From positions 1 through 58,177 of the forward strand of contig CAZSVE010000008.1 in the NCBI GenBank assembly GCA_964610175.1: a stretch of 58,177 nt of DNA, given 5' to 3'. This document shows positions 34,621 through 44,600 of this stretch, piece by piece. Within the stretch, counting starts at the first letter, position 1; each line of letters starts with the position of its first letter. The position numbers and the translations under genes were made by a program. The notes under the pieces are model-generated. The model ran no database searches. It saw only the letters and a program-made list of their open reading frames with translations, and was not told the DNA's origin. This DNA comes from CAZSVE01 sp964610175. Lineage in GTDB: Bacteria > Pseudomonadota > Gammaproteobacteria > HK1.

Positions 34621-34740
34621 CCAGCGAGGCTTGTGCTCGAACCGACAAAGCATGATTCGGCATCGGTCAAAGCAAAATTGGTATTTTGTAAAACTTGACC
34701 CATTTGTGAAGCCGAATGGGAAATAAACAAAATAAAGTAT
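34621..34740 (+). repeat. Dispersed element A, copy 7
   Basis: Near-complete copy whose AAATAAACAAAATAAAGTAT end stops 5 bp before the GTG start of the next gene. Confidence 0.85.
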
Positions 34741-34744
34741 CGTC

Positions 34745-35206
34745 GTGACTCACCATATCGCTGTCCGACATCTGGGGCGAAAGACCACCGTCTCGATTTC
34801 CGCCACCCGTGAGCAGATAGAGAATTTCCTTGGCATGCTCCTGAAAGATCAGTTCTTCCTGGAGAACAGGAAAGAGGGGCACTGGATACTGGGCAGGAAG
34901 ATCCGACTCATGGCGGGGGATTGGCCGATGAGGGTCATGATCGAACAGGACGGGACCGATGTGACCATCTCATATTTCATGTTCGTGCCTTGGGCCTGGA
35001 TCATCACCTTTTCCACCATGATCTTTTTTTTCCTGCCATTTATTCCCATGAAAGGGGTTCCCCTGGTATTTTTTGCCGGACTTGGCGTCATTGCCCTGGC
35101 TATCCATAAACAACGATTCGACTTTTCACCCGATGCCGCATGGCAAGGCCCACCACGGCAGCGCTGGAACGACAGGATGATTCGTTTTTTGACGGACGCG
35201 TTTTGA
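34745..35206 (+). CDS. Small membrane protein upstream of SCO1
   Basis: 153 residues from GTG; family not recognised. A soluble N-terminal ~75 residues (ATREQIENFLGMLLKDQFF) are followed by two membrane helices (YFMFVPWAWIITFSTMIFFFL and VPLVFFAGLGVIALAI, ~77-118) and a charged tail. The SCO1 gene starts 4 bp after its stop, so they form an operon, suggesting a link to copper or cytochrome oxidase assembly. The start lies immediately against element A with no clear ribosome binding site. Confidence 0.7.
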   Translation: MTHHIAVRHLGRKTTVSISATREQIENFLGMLLKDQFFLENRKEGHWILGRKIRLMAGDWPMRVMIEQDGTDVTISYFMFVPWAWIITFSTMIFFFLPFIPMKGVPLVFFAGLGVIALAIHKQRFDFSPDAAWQGPPRQRWNDRMIRFLTDAF

Positions 35207-35210
35207 AACC

Positions 35211-35882
35211 ATGAACGAGCACCAACAGGCCGAATACTCTATCGGCAACTTTGGTTTGATGATGATTGGCGTCGGTCTTGTGGCCATTATCTCCATGCTG
35301 TTTTGGTTCAGCGCATCCCAGGAAGAGAAATCCATAAACCCGGCAACGATCACTATCCTTGGCGAACCACGCTCGGTTCCCTCTTTTACCTTGACAGATC
35401 ATCGAAGCAACCCTTTTACGAAAGAGAATTTACAGGGGCAGTGGACGTTCCTCTATTTCGGATACACCACCTGCCCGGAGGTGTGCCCGACGACACTTGG
35501 CGCCTTGGCGCAGGCCGATAGGATACTGCGGGAGGAATCTTTTGCGATACATCCGAAATTCGTGTTCATCTCCGTAGATCCTGGACGTGATACCCAGGAG
35601 CAGCTCGCCCACTACGTACCTTATTTCAGTCCGAATTTTCTCGGTGTAACAGGTAGCGAAGAGGAGATTCTGGCTTTGTCTCGGCCACTTGGCGTTGTTT
35701 ATCGCCGCTCCGAGCAAGGTGATTCCGAGGGTAGCTACCTCATCGATCACACTGCTTCCGTTTTATTGGTGGACCCGAAAGGAAACACCGTGGCGGTAAT
35801 ATCTCCTCCACACGATGCACAGTCCATTGTGGATGATTTCCGTAAGATCGTAGATGACAAAGGCGCGTCGTTCATACAGTAA
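35211..35882 (+). CDS. SCO1/SenC family copper chaperone
   Basis: 223 residues. One N-terminal membrane helix (~15-33) anchors a periplasmic thioredoxin-fold domain. Copper ligands are the CPEVCP pair (C88, C92) and His180 in LIDHTASVLLVDP. Delivers copper to the CuA site of cytochrome c oxidase or maintains its redox state. Follows the small membrane protein by 4 bp; no oxidase genes are in the window. Confidence 0.92.
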   Translation: MNEHQQAEYSIGNFGLMMIGVGLVAIISMLFWFSASQEEKSINPATITILGEPRSVPSFTLTDHRSNPFTKENLQGQWTFLYFGYTTCPEVCPTTLGALAQADRILREESFAIHPKFVFISVDPGRDTQEQLAHYVPYFSPNFLGVTGSEEEILALSRPLGVVYRRSEQGDSEGSYLIDHTASVLLVDPKGNTVAVISPPHDAQSIVDDFRKIVDDKGASFIQ

Positions 35883-35931
35883 AGTAATGAGATCCGATTG
35901 TAGTGAGTGAGATTGGATTACGGGGTGGGAA

Positions 35932-37134
35932 ATGAAGAAAGCGGAACTGACACCGACGGCGCAAAAGATAGACAATATCATCAATCGAATCGATGAGGGT
36001 GATATCAAGATACCGGCCTTTCAGCGCGGGTATGTTTGGAAGCAAGAGCAGATTATCGATTTGTTGGAAAGCATTGTCGCCAAATATCCTATCGGTAGTG
36101 TCCTTTTGTGGAAAACGAGCGAAAAGTTGAAATCCACGAGAAATGTCGCTGGCTACAAGATCCCGGAACGGGATGAATCCTATCCGGTCAATTACACATT
36201 GGATGGCCAACAAAGACTGGCGAGCATTTACGGGGTTTTCAGCCATCAACTGGAGCAAGAGGAGGCTTTGTCGGGCTATAACCCGGATAAGGATATTTTC
36301 GAGATATATTATGATTTCAAGAAGAAACAATTCCTTGATAAGAATAGCATCGAAGATCCAGGAAACTGTGTCTATTTGCGTAATTTACTGGATGTGTCGA
36401 CGCTTATTCCCGCATTGTCCGAATTGGATCCACAATATTATGAACCCGCGCAAGACCTTGCCTCGCAATTCCTCAATTACGAGATTCCCGTCGTTACCAT
36501 CGAAAACAGAAGCCGATCCGATGTCGGCATCATTTTCGAAAGAATCAACAATACCGGTACCAGATTGACAGCGCTCGATTTGATGACCGCCTGGACCTGG
36601 ACCGATGATTTCCATTTACTGGAATCTTGTAATCGCTTATCGGAGGAGCTGAAAGAAAAAGGATTCGGGGGTATCAAAGATAAAACGATACTGCAGATAG
36701 TGTTGAGGAGCACAAGATTTTCAAAAAGTAATCCAATTACCAGGGCATTTCTGCTTTTGATGGCGCAGATGACGCCATTGGACTTGATCGATGCCAAAAA
36801 GATAGATATCGACAAATCACTTTCACGATATAATCGTAAAGAATATCATCATGTTTTTCCCCAGGCATTCTTGATGAAATCCAGAGGAGTTTCGGATGAA
36901 AAAACATCCTGTGTCTTGAATTTCTGTTTTTAATCTTCCGATTCGAATAAGGCAGTATCCAAGACATCTCCATCCGATTATTTCTTTCGTCTTATTCCTG
37001 AACAGAGGTTCCGTGACATACTAAGCAGCAATTTATTGCCTCTTAACAAGCAGGTTTATAAAGAAAATGACTATGACTCTTTTCTTGAAAAGAGGTCCAG
37101 TGAAGTTCTGTCCAAGTTGGATCAACTTACGTGA
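35932..37134 (+). pseudogene. DUF262 plus HNH (GmrSD-like) gene with C-terminal frameshift
   Basis: The DUF262 core is intact: FQRGYVWKQEQIIDLLESI, PIGSVLLWK, TLDGQQRLASIYGVF, the ParB/Srx-like NTPase segment, and FERINNTGTRLTALDL. The HNH region begins at EYHHVFPQAFL, but a single extra A near 36931 makes the frame stop after NFCF. Reading on in the shifted frame gives LSSDSNKAVSKTSPSDYF through LSKLDQLT, ending at 37134, the expected family C-terminus, for ~400 residues. DUF262/DUF1524 proteins act in DNA restriction (GmrSD, BrxU). It stands alone after SCO1. If translated as is, the catalytic HNH would be incomplete. Confidence 0.8.
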
Positions 37135-37202
37135 TGTGCATCGAATGATGATTTTTGAAAATTGGAATTCTGGTTTGGAATAATAACTTCCATTACGAAT
37201 AA

Positions 37203-37319
37203 CTAGCGAAGCTTCGTCTCGAACCGATGATGTGTGATTTGGTCATAACTAGAGCAAAAGCAGCGTTTTATAGAACTTGACTCATTTGCGAAGATGAGTC
37301 GGAAACAGACGAATTATTA
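37203..37319 (+). repeat. Dispersed element A, copy 8
   Basis: CTAGCGAAGCTTCGTCTCGAACC through GACTCATTTGCGAAGATGAGTC (a 7-bp inverted repeat) to ACAGACGAATTATT, ending 2 bp before the rseP ATG. Confidence 0.85.
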
Positions 37320-37321
37320 GC

Positions 37322-38704
37322 ATGGATTTTTTCTACGCAATATTGGGTTTTACGGTAACCATCGGAATTTTGGTCACCGTCCATGAGTTTGGCCACTTTT
37401 GGGTGGCGCGGCGTCTCGGCGTCAAGGTGCTGCGGTTTTCCATTGGATTCGGGAAACCCTTGTGGGCGCGTCGATTTGGCCCCGACGATACGGAATATGT
37501 CCTGGCCGCTATTCCGCTGGGTGGCTACGTCAAGATGTTGGACGAGCGGGAAGGCGAAGTGGCCGAAAAGGAATTACCGCGCGCCTTCAACCGACAGTCA
37601 TTATCGGTGCGGCTGGCCATCGCTTCGGCGGGACCGCTTTGCAATATCCTGTTTGCCGTGCTTGCCTATTGGGCCATGTTCGTTACTGGCATCAATGGTA
37701 TAAAACCGTTCGTCATGGATGTGGCACCCGGATCCATTGCGGCCAGCGCCGACGTATTGCCGAACGACGTAATCCTTTCCGTGGATGATCAGAACACTCG
37801 CACCTGGGAAGTCGTCATGCAGACTGTCGTCGCCAAGGCCCTGGCGCGGGACGCTATTCCTCTGGTGGTACGAAGAGGGGACGGATTCGACACGCAGCTT
37901 ACCTTGAACCTTTCCTCTATCTCTTTGGATGATTTTACCGAAAACGGATTCTTTCATACGGTTGGCATTTTCCCGCCCTCACCTCATAGAACGACCACCA
38001 TTGGTCGGGTGCAACCTGGGGGAGCCGCGAAGCGCGCCGGTTTGAAGAAAGGTGATCGGATCATTTCCGCCGAGGGCGAGGTCTTTGCCGATTGGAATGC
38101 GTGGCGGAGATTCGTGCGCCGTTATCCGGGACAATCCATGGAAGTTCGGATTGAACGAAATGGCCTCCCCATGACAGTGATCCTCCGACCGGAACCCGTT
38201 AAGACCGAAGCCGGCACCATCGGGTTCATTGGGGCCGCGGCCGATCATCCAAGCGAGCAGTCTTTGCGGGACTATCGGCGCGAATTCTATGTCACCGAAC
38301 GCTATTCTCCCCTCGCGGCGTTTGGTCACGCCCTGTCGGAAACCGGTAATGCCTCTTTGTTGACCATCAGGATGATATGGAAGATTCTGACACTCGAAGT
38401 ATCCTTCAAGAATCTGAGTGGTCCTGTCAGCATTGCTCGATATGCGGGGGCCGCGGTTCAAACCGGTATTTCCAGGTTCTTGCAGTTTCTCGGTATCCTC
38501 AGCGTTAGCATTGGTATTCTCAATTTATTACCGATACCGGTGCTCGATGGCGGGCATATCCTGTATTACTGCATCGAATTCGTAAAAAAACGACCGTTAT
38601 CGGAAAAGGCCCAGGCCATCGGGCAACGGGTCGGCATCACCATGCTTGTCGGTCTCATGGGGCTTGCCCTTTTCAACGACTTTGCGCGGTTGTTCGGGGG
38701 ATAG
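37322..38704 (+). CDS. rseP: Intramembrane zinc protease RseP
   Basis: 460 residues. Site-2 protease that cleaves RseA to release sigma-E. Zinc site HEFGH at 21-25, the conserved NLLPIPVLDGGH at ~398-409 with the third ligand Asp, and two PDZ domains between (a PGSIAASADVLPNDVI block and a PGGAAKRAGLKKGDRI block). Membrane helices at both ends. The usual dxr-cdsA neighbours are absent; rlmN follows after 37 bp. Element A sits directly in front of the start codon. Confidence 0.95.
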   Translation: MDFFYAILGFTVTIGILVTVHEFGHFWVARRLGVKVLRFSIGFGKPLWARRFGPDDTEYVLAAIPLGGYVKMLDEREGEVAEKELPRAFNRQSLSVRLAIASAGPLCNILFAVLAYWAMFVTGINGIKPFVMDVAPGSIAASADVLPNDVILSVDDQNTRTWEVVMQTVVAKALARDAIPLVVRRGDGFDTQLTLNLSSISLDDFTENGFFHTVGIFPPSPHRTTTIGRVQPGGAAKRAGLKKGDRIISAEGEVFADWNAWRRFVRRYPGQSMEVRIERNGLPMTVILRPEPVKTEAGTIGFIGAAADHPSEQSLRDYRREFYVTERYSPLAAFGHALSETGNASLLTIRMIWKILTLEVSFKNLSGPVSIARYAGAAVQTGISRFLQFLGILSVSIGILNLLPIPVLDGGHILYYCIEFVKKRPLSEKAQAIGQRVGITMLVGLMGLALFNDFARLFGG

Positions 38705-38741
38705 CCCAATCCAACGAAATCCCTCCATGATTGGCCGATAG

Positions 38742-39881
38742 ATGGCGCACCAAAAAACCAATTTATTGGGGCTGGATTTCGACGCCATGGTGGCGTTCTT
38801 CACAGGGATCGGCGAGCGTTCCTTTCGAGCCACTCAGGTAATCAAGTGGATTCATCGGCACGGCGTTTCCGACTTCAACGCCATGACCGATCTCACCAGG
38901 CAGCTCCGGTTACGGCTCACCGAGATCGCCGAGGTTCGAGCCCCGGAAATCGCCCATCATCGAATCTCCCGGGATGGCTCGCGCAAATGGTTATTGCGCG
39001 TCGATGGGAAAGACTCCGTGGAAATGGTCTTCATCCCGGAAGATTCACGGGGCACCCTGTGTGTCTCTTCCCAGGTAGGTTGCCCCCTCGGTTGTCCGTT
39101 TTGCGCCACGGGGGAACAAGGCTTTCGCCGTAATCTCACCAGCGCCGAGATCATCGGCCAACTTCGTCTTGCGCAGCGGCTCCTGACGTCTCCAAATGCC
39201 ACGAGTGCTACGGAATACCCAGACGATGCCGGTTTCCCATTTCCCCCCGCCAATTCCCAGCCCCAAAAGATCACCAATGTCGTGTTGATGGGCATGGGTG
39301 AACCCCTCCTCAATGTCGACAACGTGATCAGGGCGACCAAACTCATGCTCGATGACTGTGCCTATGGTCTTGCCCGTCGCCGTGTCACCGTGAGCACCGC
39401 CGGGGTGCTGCCCGCCCTGGACAGGCTTCGCGAGCATTGTCCCGTCAGTCTTGCGGTTTCCCTGCACGCCCCCTCCGATGCGTTGCGCGACGAATTGGTG
39501 CCCCTCAATCGCAAATACCCCATCGCCGAGCTTCTCCATGCCTGCCACCGCTATGTGTCCCAGGCACCCAAGGACAAGATTACTTTCGAGTACGTGTTAT
39601 TGCGCGACATCAACGACCGGCCCGAGGATGCCCGGAGGCTTGCCCGTTTACTCCAGGGACTGCCCGCCAAGATCAATCTCATCCCCTTCAATCCCTTTCC
39701 ATCGGCGCGCTATCGGCGTTCCAGGCTAGAGGTAGTCGAGGCCTTTCGGGACATCCTGCTTGCCAAAGGCCTGATGACCATCACCCGCAAGACGCGCGGC
39801 GACGATATCAGCGCCGCTTGCGGGCAATTGGCGGGGGAGGGGAGGCGGCGCAATGGCCATTCAGGGGAGGAAACCGTTTAG
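38742..39881 (+). CDS. rlmN: 23S rRNA/tRNA adenine-C2 methyltransferase RlmN
   Basis: 379 residues. Radical-SAM enzyme methylating A2503 of 23S rRNA and A37 of tRNAs. The cluster-binding CxxxCxxC is at C114, C118, C121 (VGCPLGCPFC), with the methylated Cys near the C-terminus in the SAACGQL segment. An extra ~29-residue Pro/Ser/Asn-rich insertion (~148-176) separates IIGQLRLAQ from KITNVVLMGMGEPLLN, which in most homologues are nearly contiguous. Likely co-transcribed with rseP. Confidence 0.95.
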   Translation: MAHQKTNLLGLDFDAMVAFFTGIGERSFRATQVIKWIHRHGVSDFNAMTDLTRQLRLRLTEIAEVRAPEIAHHRISRDGSRKWLLRVDGKDSVEMVFIPEDSRGTLCVSSQVGCPLGCPFCATGEQGFRRNLTSAEIIGQLRLAQRLLTSPNATSATEYPDDAGFPFPPANSQPQKITNVVLMGMGEPLLNVDNVIRATKLMLDDCAYGLARRRVTVSTAGVLPALDRLREHCPVSLAVSLHAPSDALRDELVPLNRKYPIAELLHACHRYVSQAPKDKITFEYVLLRDINDRPEDARRLARLLQGLPAKINLIPFNPFPSARYRRSRLEVVEAFRDILLAKGLMTITRKTRGDDISAACGQLAGEGRRRNGHSGEETV

Positions 39882-39920
39882 CAGGATGGTGAAAGAGTCC
39901 ATTCCTTACCTTTTTCACTC

Positions 39921-39955
39921 CCGGAATCGGAAAAATGTGATTTTCCGATTTCCCG
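39921..39955. terminator. Hairpin between convergent rlmN and helicase remnant
   Basis: GGAATCGGAAAA pairs with TTTTCCGATTTCC across a 6-nt loop, flanked by CCGG arms. Sits where two convergent transcripts end, so a bidirectional terminator is plausible. Confidence 0.4.
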
Positions 39956-40007
39956 GAAAGTTCGGCCGCAGTCAGGATATACCCGGTTTCCAATATTTGA
40001 TGGACCA

Positions 40008-41138
40008 TTATTGATTCGAGAAGGTCTTCAACGAATTCAACTCCCGAATGATCGGCTGTAATTCAGCACGAGGATTTTTGAACCAATCGGTCGACCATAT
40101 CCGATGGATTCGCCATCCGAGCCGTTCCAGGATTGCCTGTCGAAGTCGATCACGATCGCGTACTGATTTTGTGCAATGGTAGGTAGCGCCATCACATTCG
40201 ATACCCATCAGATAACGTCCGGGATTACCTGGATCGATCACCGCCACATCGATGAAGAAGCCTGCCACGCCGACCTGTGGCGCACACTCGAATCCCGCGT
40301 CACGCAATGTCGCCATGACGGCAATTTCAAAATCGCTATCCGGGGGACGCCCCGTATCCCTTTCTGTTTTATGAAGGCTACCGGTCTCACAAAAGGCCAA
40401 AAAGTCGCGAAGAGCCTGTACGCCGCGTTTGGCACTTGCGCCTGCAACGATGTCCTCCGAACCCATGGAACTGAAAATGTGCATGCGCTTTTTCGACCGG
40501 GTGAAAAGCACGTTCAGGCGACGCCGACCCACATCGGAATTGATTGGCCCAAAACGCTGAAAAACCTTTCCACCGGGCTCCGACGGACCATAGGTCATCA
40601 AGGTAAAAATAACATCCCGCTCATCACCCTGGACATTTTCCAGGTTCTTGATGAACAGGGGATCCTCTCCAAGCGCATCTTCCTCCAACCACGTCTGAAA
40701 CAAGGGATCCTCCTTGGCCAGCGCTTCGATGGCGTTTTCGATCTGCTGACGCTGCTGCGCGTTCATCGCCACCACGCCCAGGGATTCTTCGCGCCACTGT
40801 TCAAAATGCTTCCGAACGGCCTCCGCAATGGCTTTTGCTTCTTCCAAATTCCACCGACTTCCGCTGACGAAACAACCGTTTGACACCCTCGAATACCGAA
40901 TGCCATGGCTGTCGCTTTTTTTGTGGGGCGATGGGAATAGCACCAGATCGCCGCCGTAAAATGTGTGATTGGAAAATGCGATGAGGCTTTCGTGTTGTGA
41001 TCGATAATGCCAGCGCAGTCGCCGGACGGGGAACATGGGCAATGTGGCATCCAGAATGTTTTCCGATTCTTCGATTGCCGTCGGGTCATCATCGTCGACG
41101 TCACTATCCTTCCCGACACGAACTTGTTGTAGTTGTTA
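40008..41138 (-). pseudogene. DUF4011-type superfamily 1 helicase, 3' part (helicase C plus DUF559-like nuclease)
   Basis: Continuous minus-strand coding sequence of ~375 residues with no start of its own. From SDVDDDDPTAIEES through RLRWHYRSQHESLIAFSN and VQGDERDVIFTLMTYGP to VLFTRSKKRMHIF it matches the C-terminal RecA domain (motifs IV-VI) of the large DNA2/NAM7-type helicases. The last ~110 residues (GIECDGATYHCTKSVRDRDRLRQ, LERLGWRIHRIWSTDWF) are the DUF559/Vsr-like nuclease that ends these proteins. Homology stops abruptly near 41133, where cassette DNA begins. Confidence 0.8.
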
Positions 41139-41206
41139 GACCAAAATCTATCCATTAGAATACAATAAGTTCTGGATAGAATCCGGAGAAAACATGGAGA
41201 AACCAT

Positions 41207-41461
41207 ATGGCTGACACATCGGGAAAGACTGAAGTTAGGGTAGCTATCGACTCTGACTTCTTGAAAAAACTAGAAAATAGACTTGGGGTATCACGATCGA
41301 CCGACTTGGCGCGAACTGCCTTGTCGCTGCTCGATTGGGCATCTGCCGAATCGGAAGAAGGGCGGCTGATACTGTCCACCGACAGCGGAGGCAAGAATGT
41401 GCATCGCTTGGTGATGCCGGAGCTAACTAACATGCTAAACGTTAAGATAGCCAGTGAATAA
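41207..41461 (+). CDS. Small ribbon-helix-helix-like protein
   Basis: 84 residues; GGAG lies ~8 nt before the ATG. TEVRVAIDSDFLKKLENRLG followed by STDLARTALSLLDWASAE resembles a ribbon-helix-helix DNA-binding fold (beta strand, then two helices). The C-terminal RLILSTDSGGKNVHRLVMPEL may be a ligand- or partner-binding extension; this arrangement recurs in short proteins encoded upstream of small membrane proteins. Separated by 3 bp from the next gene. Function unknown. Confidence 0.7.
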   Translation: MADTSGKTEVRVAIDSDFLKKLENRLGVSRSTDLARTALSLLDWASAESEEGRLILSTDSGGKNVHRLVMPELTNMLNVKIASE

Positions 41462-41464
41462 GTT

Positions 41465-41881
41465 ATGATAGATAAAGTGCATGATCTAACCGGGGCGACA
41501 AGCGTCACACCGGCGCAAGCCCCTGTTAGCGATCCTGCGCCTTTGACAGGAAAAGAAAAAGCAGGCGTTTCCTTGGCTTGGGGAATTATTGTCGTATTGG
41601 TTGCATTTCTAATCATCATTCTGGCTATTTTTGTCTGGGGCGAGCATCGGTTTCTAATAGGTTTGGATCAGTTGGAATCCCTAAAAAACTCGTCCAGTGG
41701 AAATATTGGAAAACTATCAGGGCTAGTAGTAGAACTTGAAACGAAACATGAGTCATTTAGGGCATTCTGGTTCGATATTCTCCAATTGATCCTTTTGAAT
41801 GTTTTGTTTCCAACGCTTACAGCCCTCTTGGGTTATATCTTCGGCACCAGCAAGAATAACAGCGCGACCAACTCCGAATAA
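41465..41881 (+). CDS. Two-helix membrane protein
   Basis: 138 residues, no family recognised. A Pro/Thr-rich N-terminus is followed by TM1 (~37-58, WGIIVVLVAFLIIILAIFVW), a ~40-residue loop (LDQLESLKN...LVVELETKHESF) and TM2 (~103-127). Both termini are probably cytoplasmic. It follows the RHH-like gene by 3 bp, so regulator and membrane protein are co-expressed. Confidence 0.7.
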   Translation: MIDKVHDLTGATSVTPAQAPVSDPAPLTGKEKAGVSLAWGIIVVLVAFLIIILAIFVWGEHRFLIGLDQLESLKNSSSGNIGKLSGLVVELETKHESFRAFWFDILQLILLNVLFPTLTALLGYIFGTSKNNSATNSE

Positions 41882-41911
41882 ACCTGACGCCAAGATTTAG
41901 TCCGTGGGCTG

Positions 41912-44300
41912 TTACCGATTATGATACTTGATCCGGCCCTTTTTGGTTCCGGCTTTGCCGGGTTGGGTATTTTTCAGTTCATCGCGCAGCGCGTGAAGCT
42001 GTTCCGGATCATCACGCAGCCCCGACAGTAATTCGTCCAGTTCGTCGTTGTCGAATCGATCATCGCGGAGCCGCCAATAGGACGGTTCGAGACCGGCAAT
42101 CAGATCGATGAAAGTCCCGAATTCAACAAGCCCCGTCTCGGTGGGCGACAGGTAATCGGCGGCACCTTCCCCCCACGGCGGATTGGATTCCCTCGAATGC
42201 TTCCTCCAGACTGTCAAGTCAATCCCGTATCTCCGCCAATCTGTTTATGGCCTCCGCCAAGGTTTTTAGTTCGACCGTCGGGTCCACTGAATCGATTCAG
42301 TTGTTCGATCCCGGTGAGAAAATCATCGACCGCCGGAAGATCCTGCAATACATCCGGTTCTATTTTTTCCGCCAAGGCCGCATAGCGTGACTGGATGTCC
42401 TCGAACAGAGTCAGGTAGCGTTCGGCTTCCTCCAGAACATCGCCCCCCAGCAAAGGCAATCGATCCAGAAGCTTATTGCCCTCAAGAGATAGTAAGTGTT
42501 CGATATCCGCCAACGCTGCGACAGCCCATCCAAGGTATCGGTGATTCTGTTTTGCTCGCAACCCAGTCCCTCGACAAGCCGCTCCCTTTCCCCGTTCGGA
42601 TCCGCAAGCGAGTGTTGCCAATCTTCCAATGCCGATTTGACACGCTCCCGGTCGAATATCTGTAGATCGGTATTGCGTACGCCATACCAGGGATGCTGAT
42701 GCAATTCCGAATCATCATCGAGTTGCGCGGTTACCGCCCGATAAATCTTTTGAAACGCCGCGACCTGATCCTCCATGCGCCGCTGAGCGGTTGCATCCAG
42801 ATTTTCTCCATCGTAACCCTCGGGATGCAGAACACCCGGGTTGATGCCGATCTCCCTACGATAACGGGTTGCCGCCATGAAGATTTCATGCAGTGTCTTT
42901 CCTGTGTTCTTCCAGGGCCGATTGATCCGCTCCACATGCCCTTTCAGGGTTGTTTTCATCTCCTCATAATGGGCGATATCGACATCGATATCCCTTGGCA
43001 TTCGGTAATGCCCGTGTTTTTTCAACCGGAACTCGATCTCATCGAGTACCTTTCGTTTCTGGGTTTTATGACTGTGCAGTTCCAGGCAGAACTCTCCCAA
43101 TCCGGCGGCGTCGAGCCGGCGACGCACCACCTCCAGCGCCGCCATCTTCTCGGCGACGAAAAGCACTCGTTTGCCCCGCGCCATGGCGGCAGCAATCAGG
43201 TTGGCGATGGTCTGCGACTTACCGGTTCCCGGCGGGCCTTCGATGATCAGGTTCCTGCCATCGATAGCGTCTATCAAGGCGCTGTGCTGGGAGCTGTCGG
43301 CGTCATCGACCAATGGGTACTTTGCATGGATGTCGTTTATATCGTCGATGGCATACTCTTCGCCGAAACCCGGACCCCCATCCGCACCATCTTCCTCGTT
43401 TTGTCCGGTGTCGTAATCGGCAAGAAACCGCTCGATTATCGGGTGATCGATAATGTTCCCATCTTTCGGCCAGCGTGCTGGATCGAGATCGAGATACATG
43501 AGCAACTTGCTGAAATTCAGCAATGTCAGCGTGATGAAGCGGCGCAGCCGCCAACGTGGTTGGTTTTCTTCAATCAGCGCCAGTACTTCTTTGAAGTAAT
43601 CTTCGGGTGTCGTGTTTTCATCCATGTCCGGCAGGGCCATGGTGAAATCGATGCGGAGCTTTTCTCGCAGGGAAAGGTTGGGAATGATGTCTTCGCCGGA
43701 GTAGGCAACCGTGTATTCATAGGTCCTGGTTCCGGGATTCAGACGTTCTTTTTGAAGACGCGCGGGCAGCAAGAAGAGGGGGGCGATACGCGCATTATCG
43801 TTACCGCTTTCGAACCACTCCAGAAAACCGAACGCCAGATAAAGGATGTTTGCGCCCATCTCCTGGATGCCCAGTTCCGCCGTTTGTCTCAACCCCTTGA
43901 GGCGGGTTTCCAGCTCATAGGGGTAGAGCAATGTTTGTATGGCCGTATCCGTGTGTTTTCTATCTATTGTTTCGGTCGGCGATTCTGGCGCTTCGTAAGA
44001 AGTTTCCAACCCCAACCTTTTGGCCCATTCCTCGGCGGTCGGATCTTTCCGCACACGTGCTTCCTCCCGAGTCACTTTCTTGATTTCGATGAAACCGGCC
44101 TCGATCGATTCCTCGTGGGTCGGTTCGGGAACCGGTAGAAAAAGCATCTCGGTGCCGGACAGCAAGGTTTCGACCAGTTGATCCGGCAATTCATCGATGA
44201 TGCGCAGACTTTTCCCAGTGTGCCTGAAATTGATGAGCCGGTTACGCGCGGTAAGATCCAGCAGACGCAGGCGCAGCTTTTCCAGTGTTTTTAGTGCCAT
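41912..44300 (-). pseudogene. DUF4011-type superfamily 1 helicase, 5' part, multiply frameshifted
   Basis: From MALKTLEKLRLRLLDLTARN (DUF4011 N-terminal domain, typical NRLINFRHT motif) through GPPGTGKSQTIANLI (Walker A, ~residue 373) the frame is clean to ~42500. Beyond that the coding sequence jumps frames at least four times (near 42500, 42285, 42225 and 42180). The pieces LADIEHLLSLEGNKLLDRLP, LTGIEQLNRFSG, TLAEAINRLAEIRD, and EGAADYLSPTETGLVEFGTF with YWRLRDDRFDNDELD keep the order seen in intact homologues. ~2.4 kb of a gene normally 4.5-6 kb long. Such helicases are common in defence islands. Confidence 0.85.
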
Positions 44301-44356
44301 AGTTTGCTCTAGCTGTAATGGGACTTTCTCTACCATAAAATAAGGTTGGCTCTTGA

Positions 44357-44588
44357 ATGTACTTCTACGATGATAAGAAACGTTAGCCGTCCTCACATCC
44401 ACGCCGAATATGGCGAGCACGAAGCATCTATTGCCATCGATGGTGGTTCTATTCTCAGCGGAGGGTTGCCATCTTCCAAGCCAAGACTGGTGCAGGCATG
44501 GATCGAGGTATACTGGGAAGGTTGGTTTGTGAATGGGAGGTTAGCGGTTGCCGGCGAGCCACTCTTCGAAATCGAGCCCTTGCGCTGA
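44357..44588 (+). pseudogene. DUF4160 protein with N-terminal frameshift
   Basis: HIHAEYGEHEASIAIDGGSILSGGLP and the WIEVYWEGWFVN...IEPLR ending are DUF4160. The family N-terminus (MYFYDDKKR) is present at 44357-44383 but in another frame from RPHIHAEYG, with a TAG between, so one or two bases differ from the ancestral gene. A shorter product from a downstream start (MIRNVSRPHIH) is possible. Precedes a DUF2442 gene by 12 bp, the usual partner. Confidence 0.65.
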
Positions 44589-44600
44589 AGAGAGCCTGCC

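Larger units (their letters stand above)
41150..41905 (+). other. Two-gene cassette replacing the middle of the helicase gene
   Basis: Plus-strand insert carrying an RHH-like gene and a two-TM gene, in opposite orientation to the helicase remnants on either side. No inverted repeats or transposase were found at its edges, so the mechanism of entry is unknown; the central ~400 or more residues of the helicase are missing. Confidence 0.6.

Noticed and set aside
37203..37320. Promoter in element A using TTGACT as -35
   Set aside because: No acceptable -10 hexamer at 16-18 bp in the copies examined, so I did not annotate a promoter.
42693..44138. 481-codon plus-strand frame
   Set aside because: Antisense to the helicase 5' part, which has clear domain motifs.
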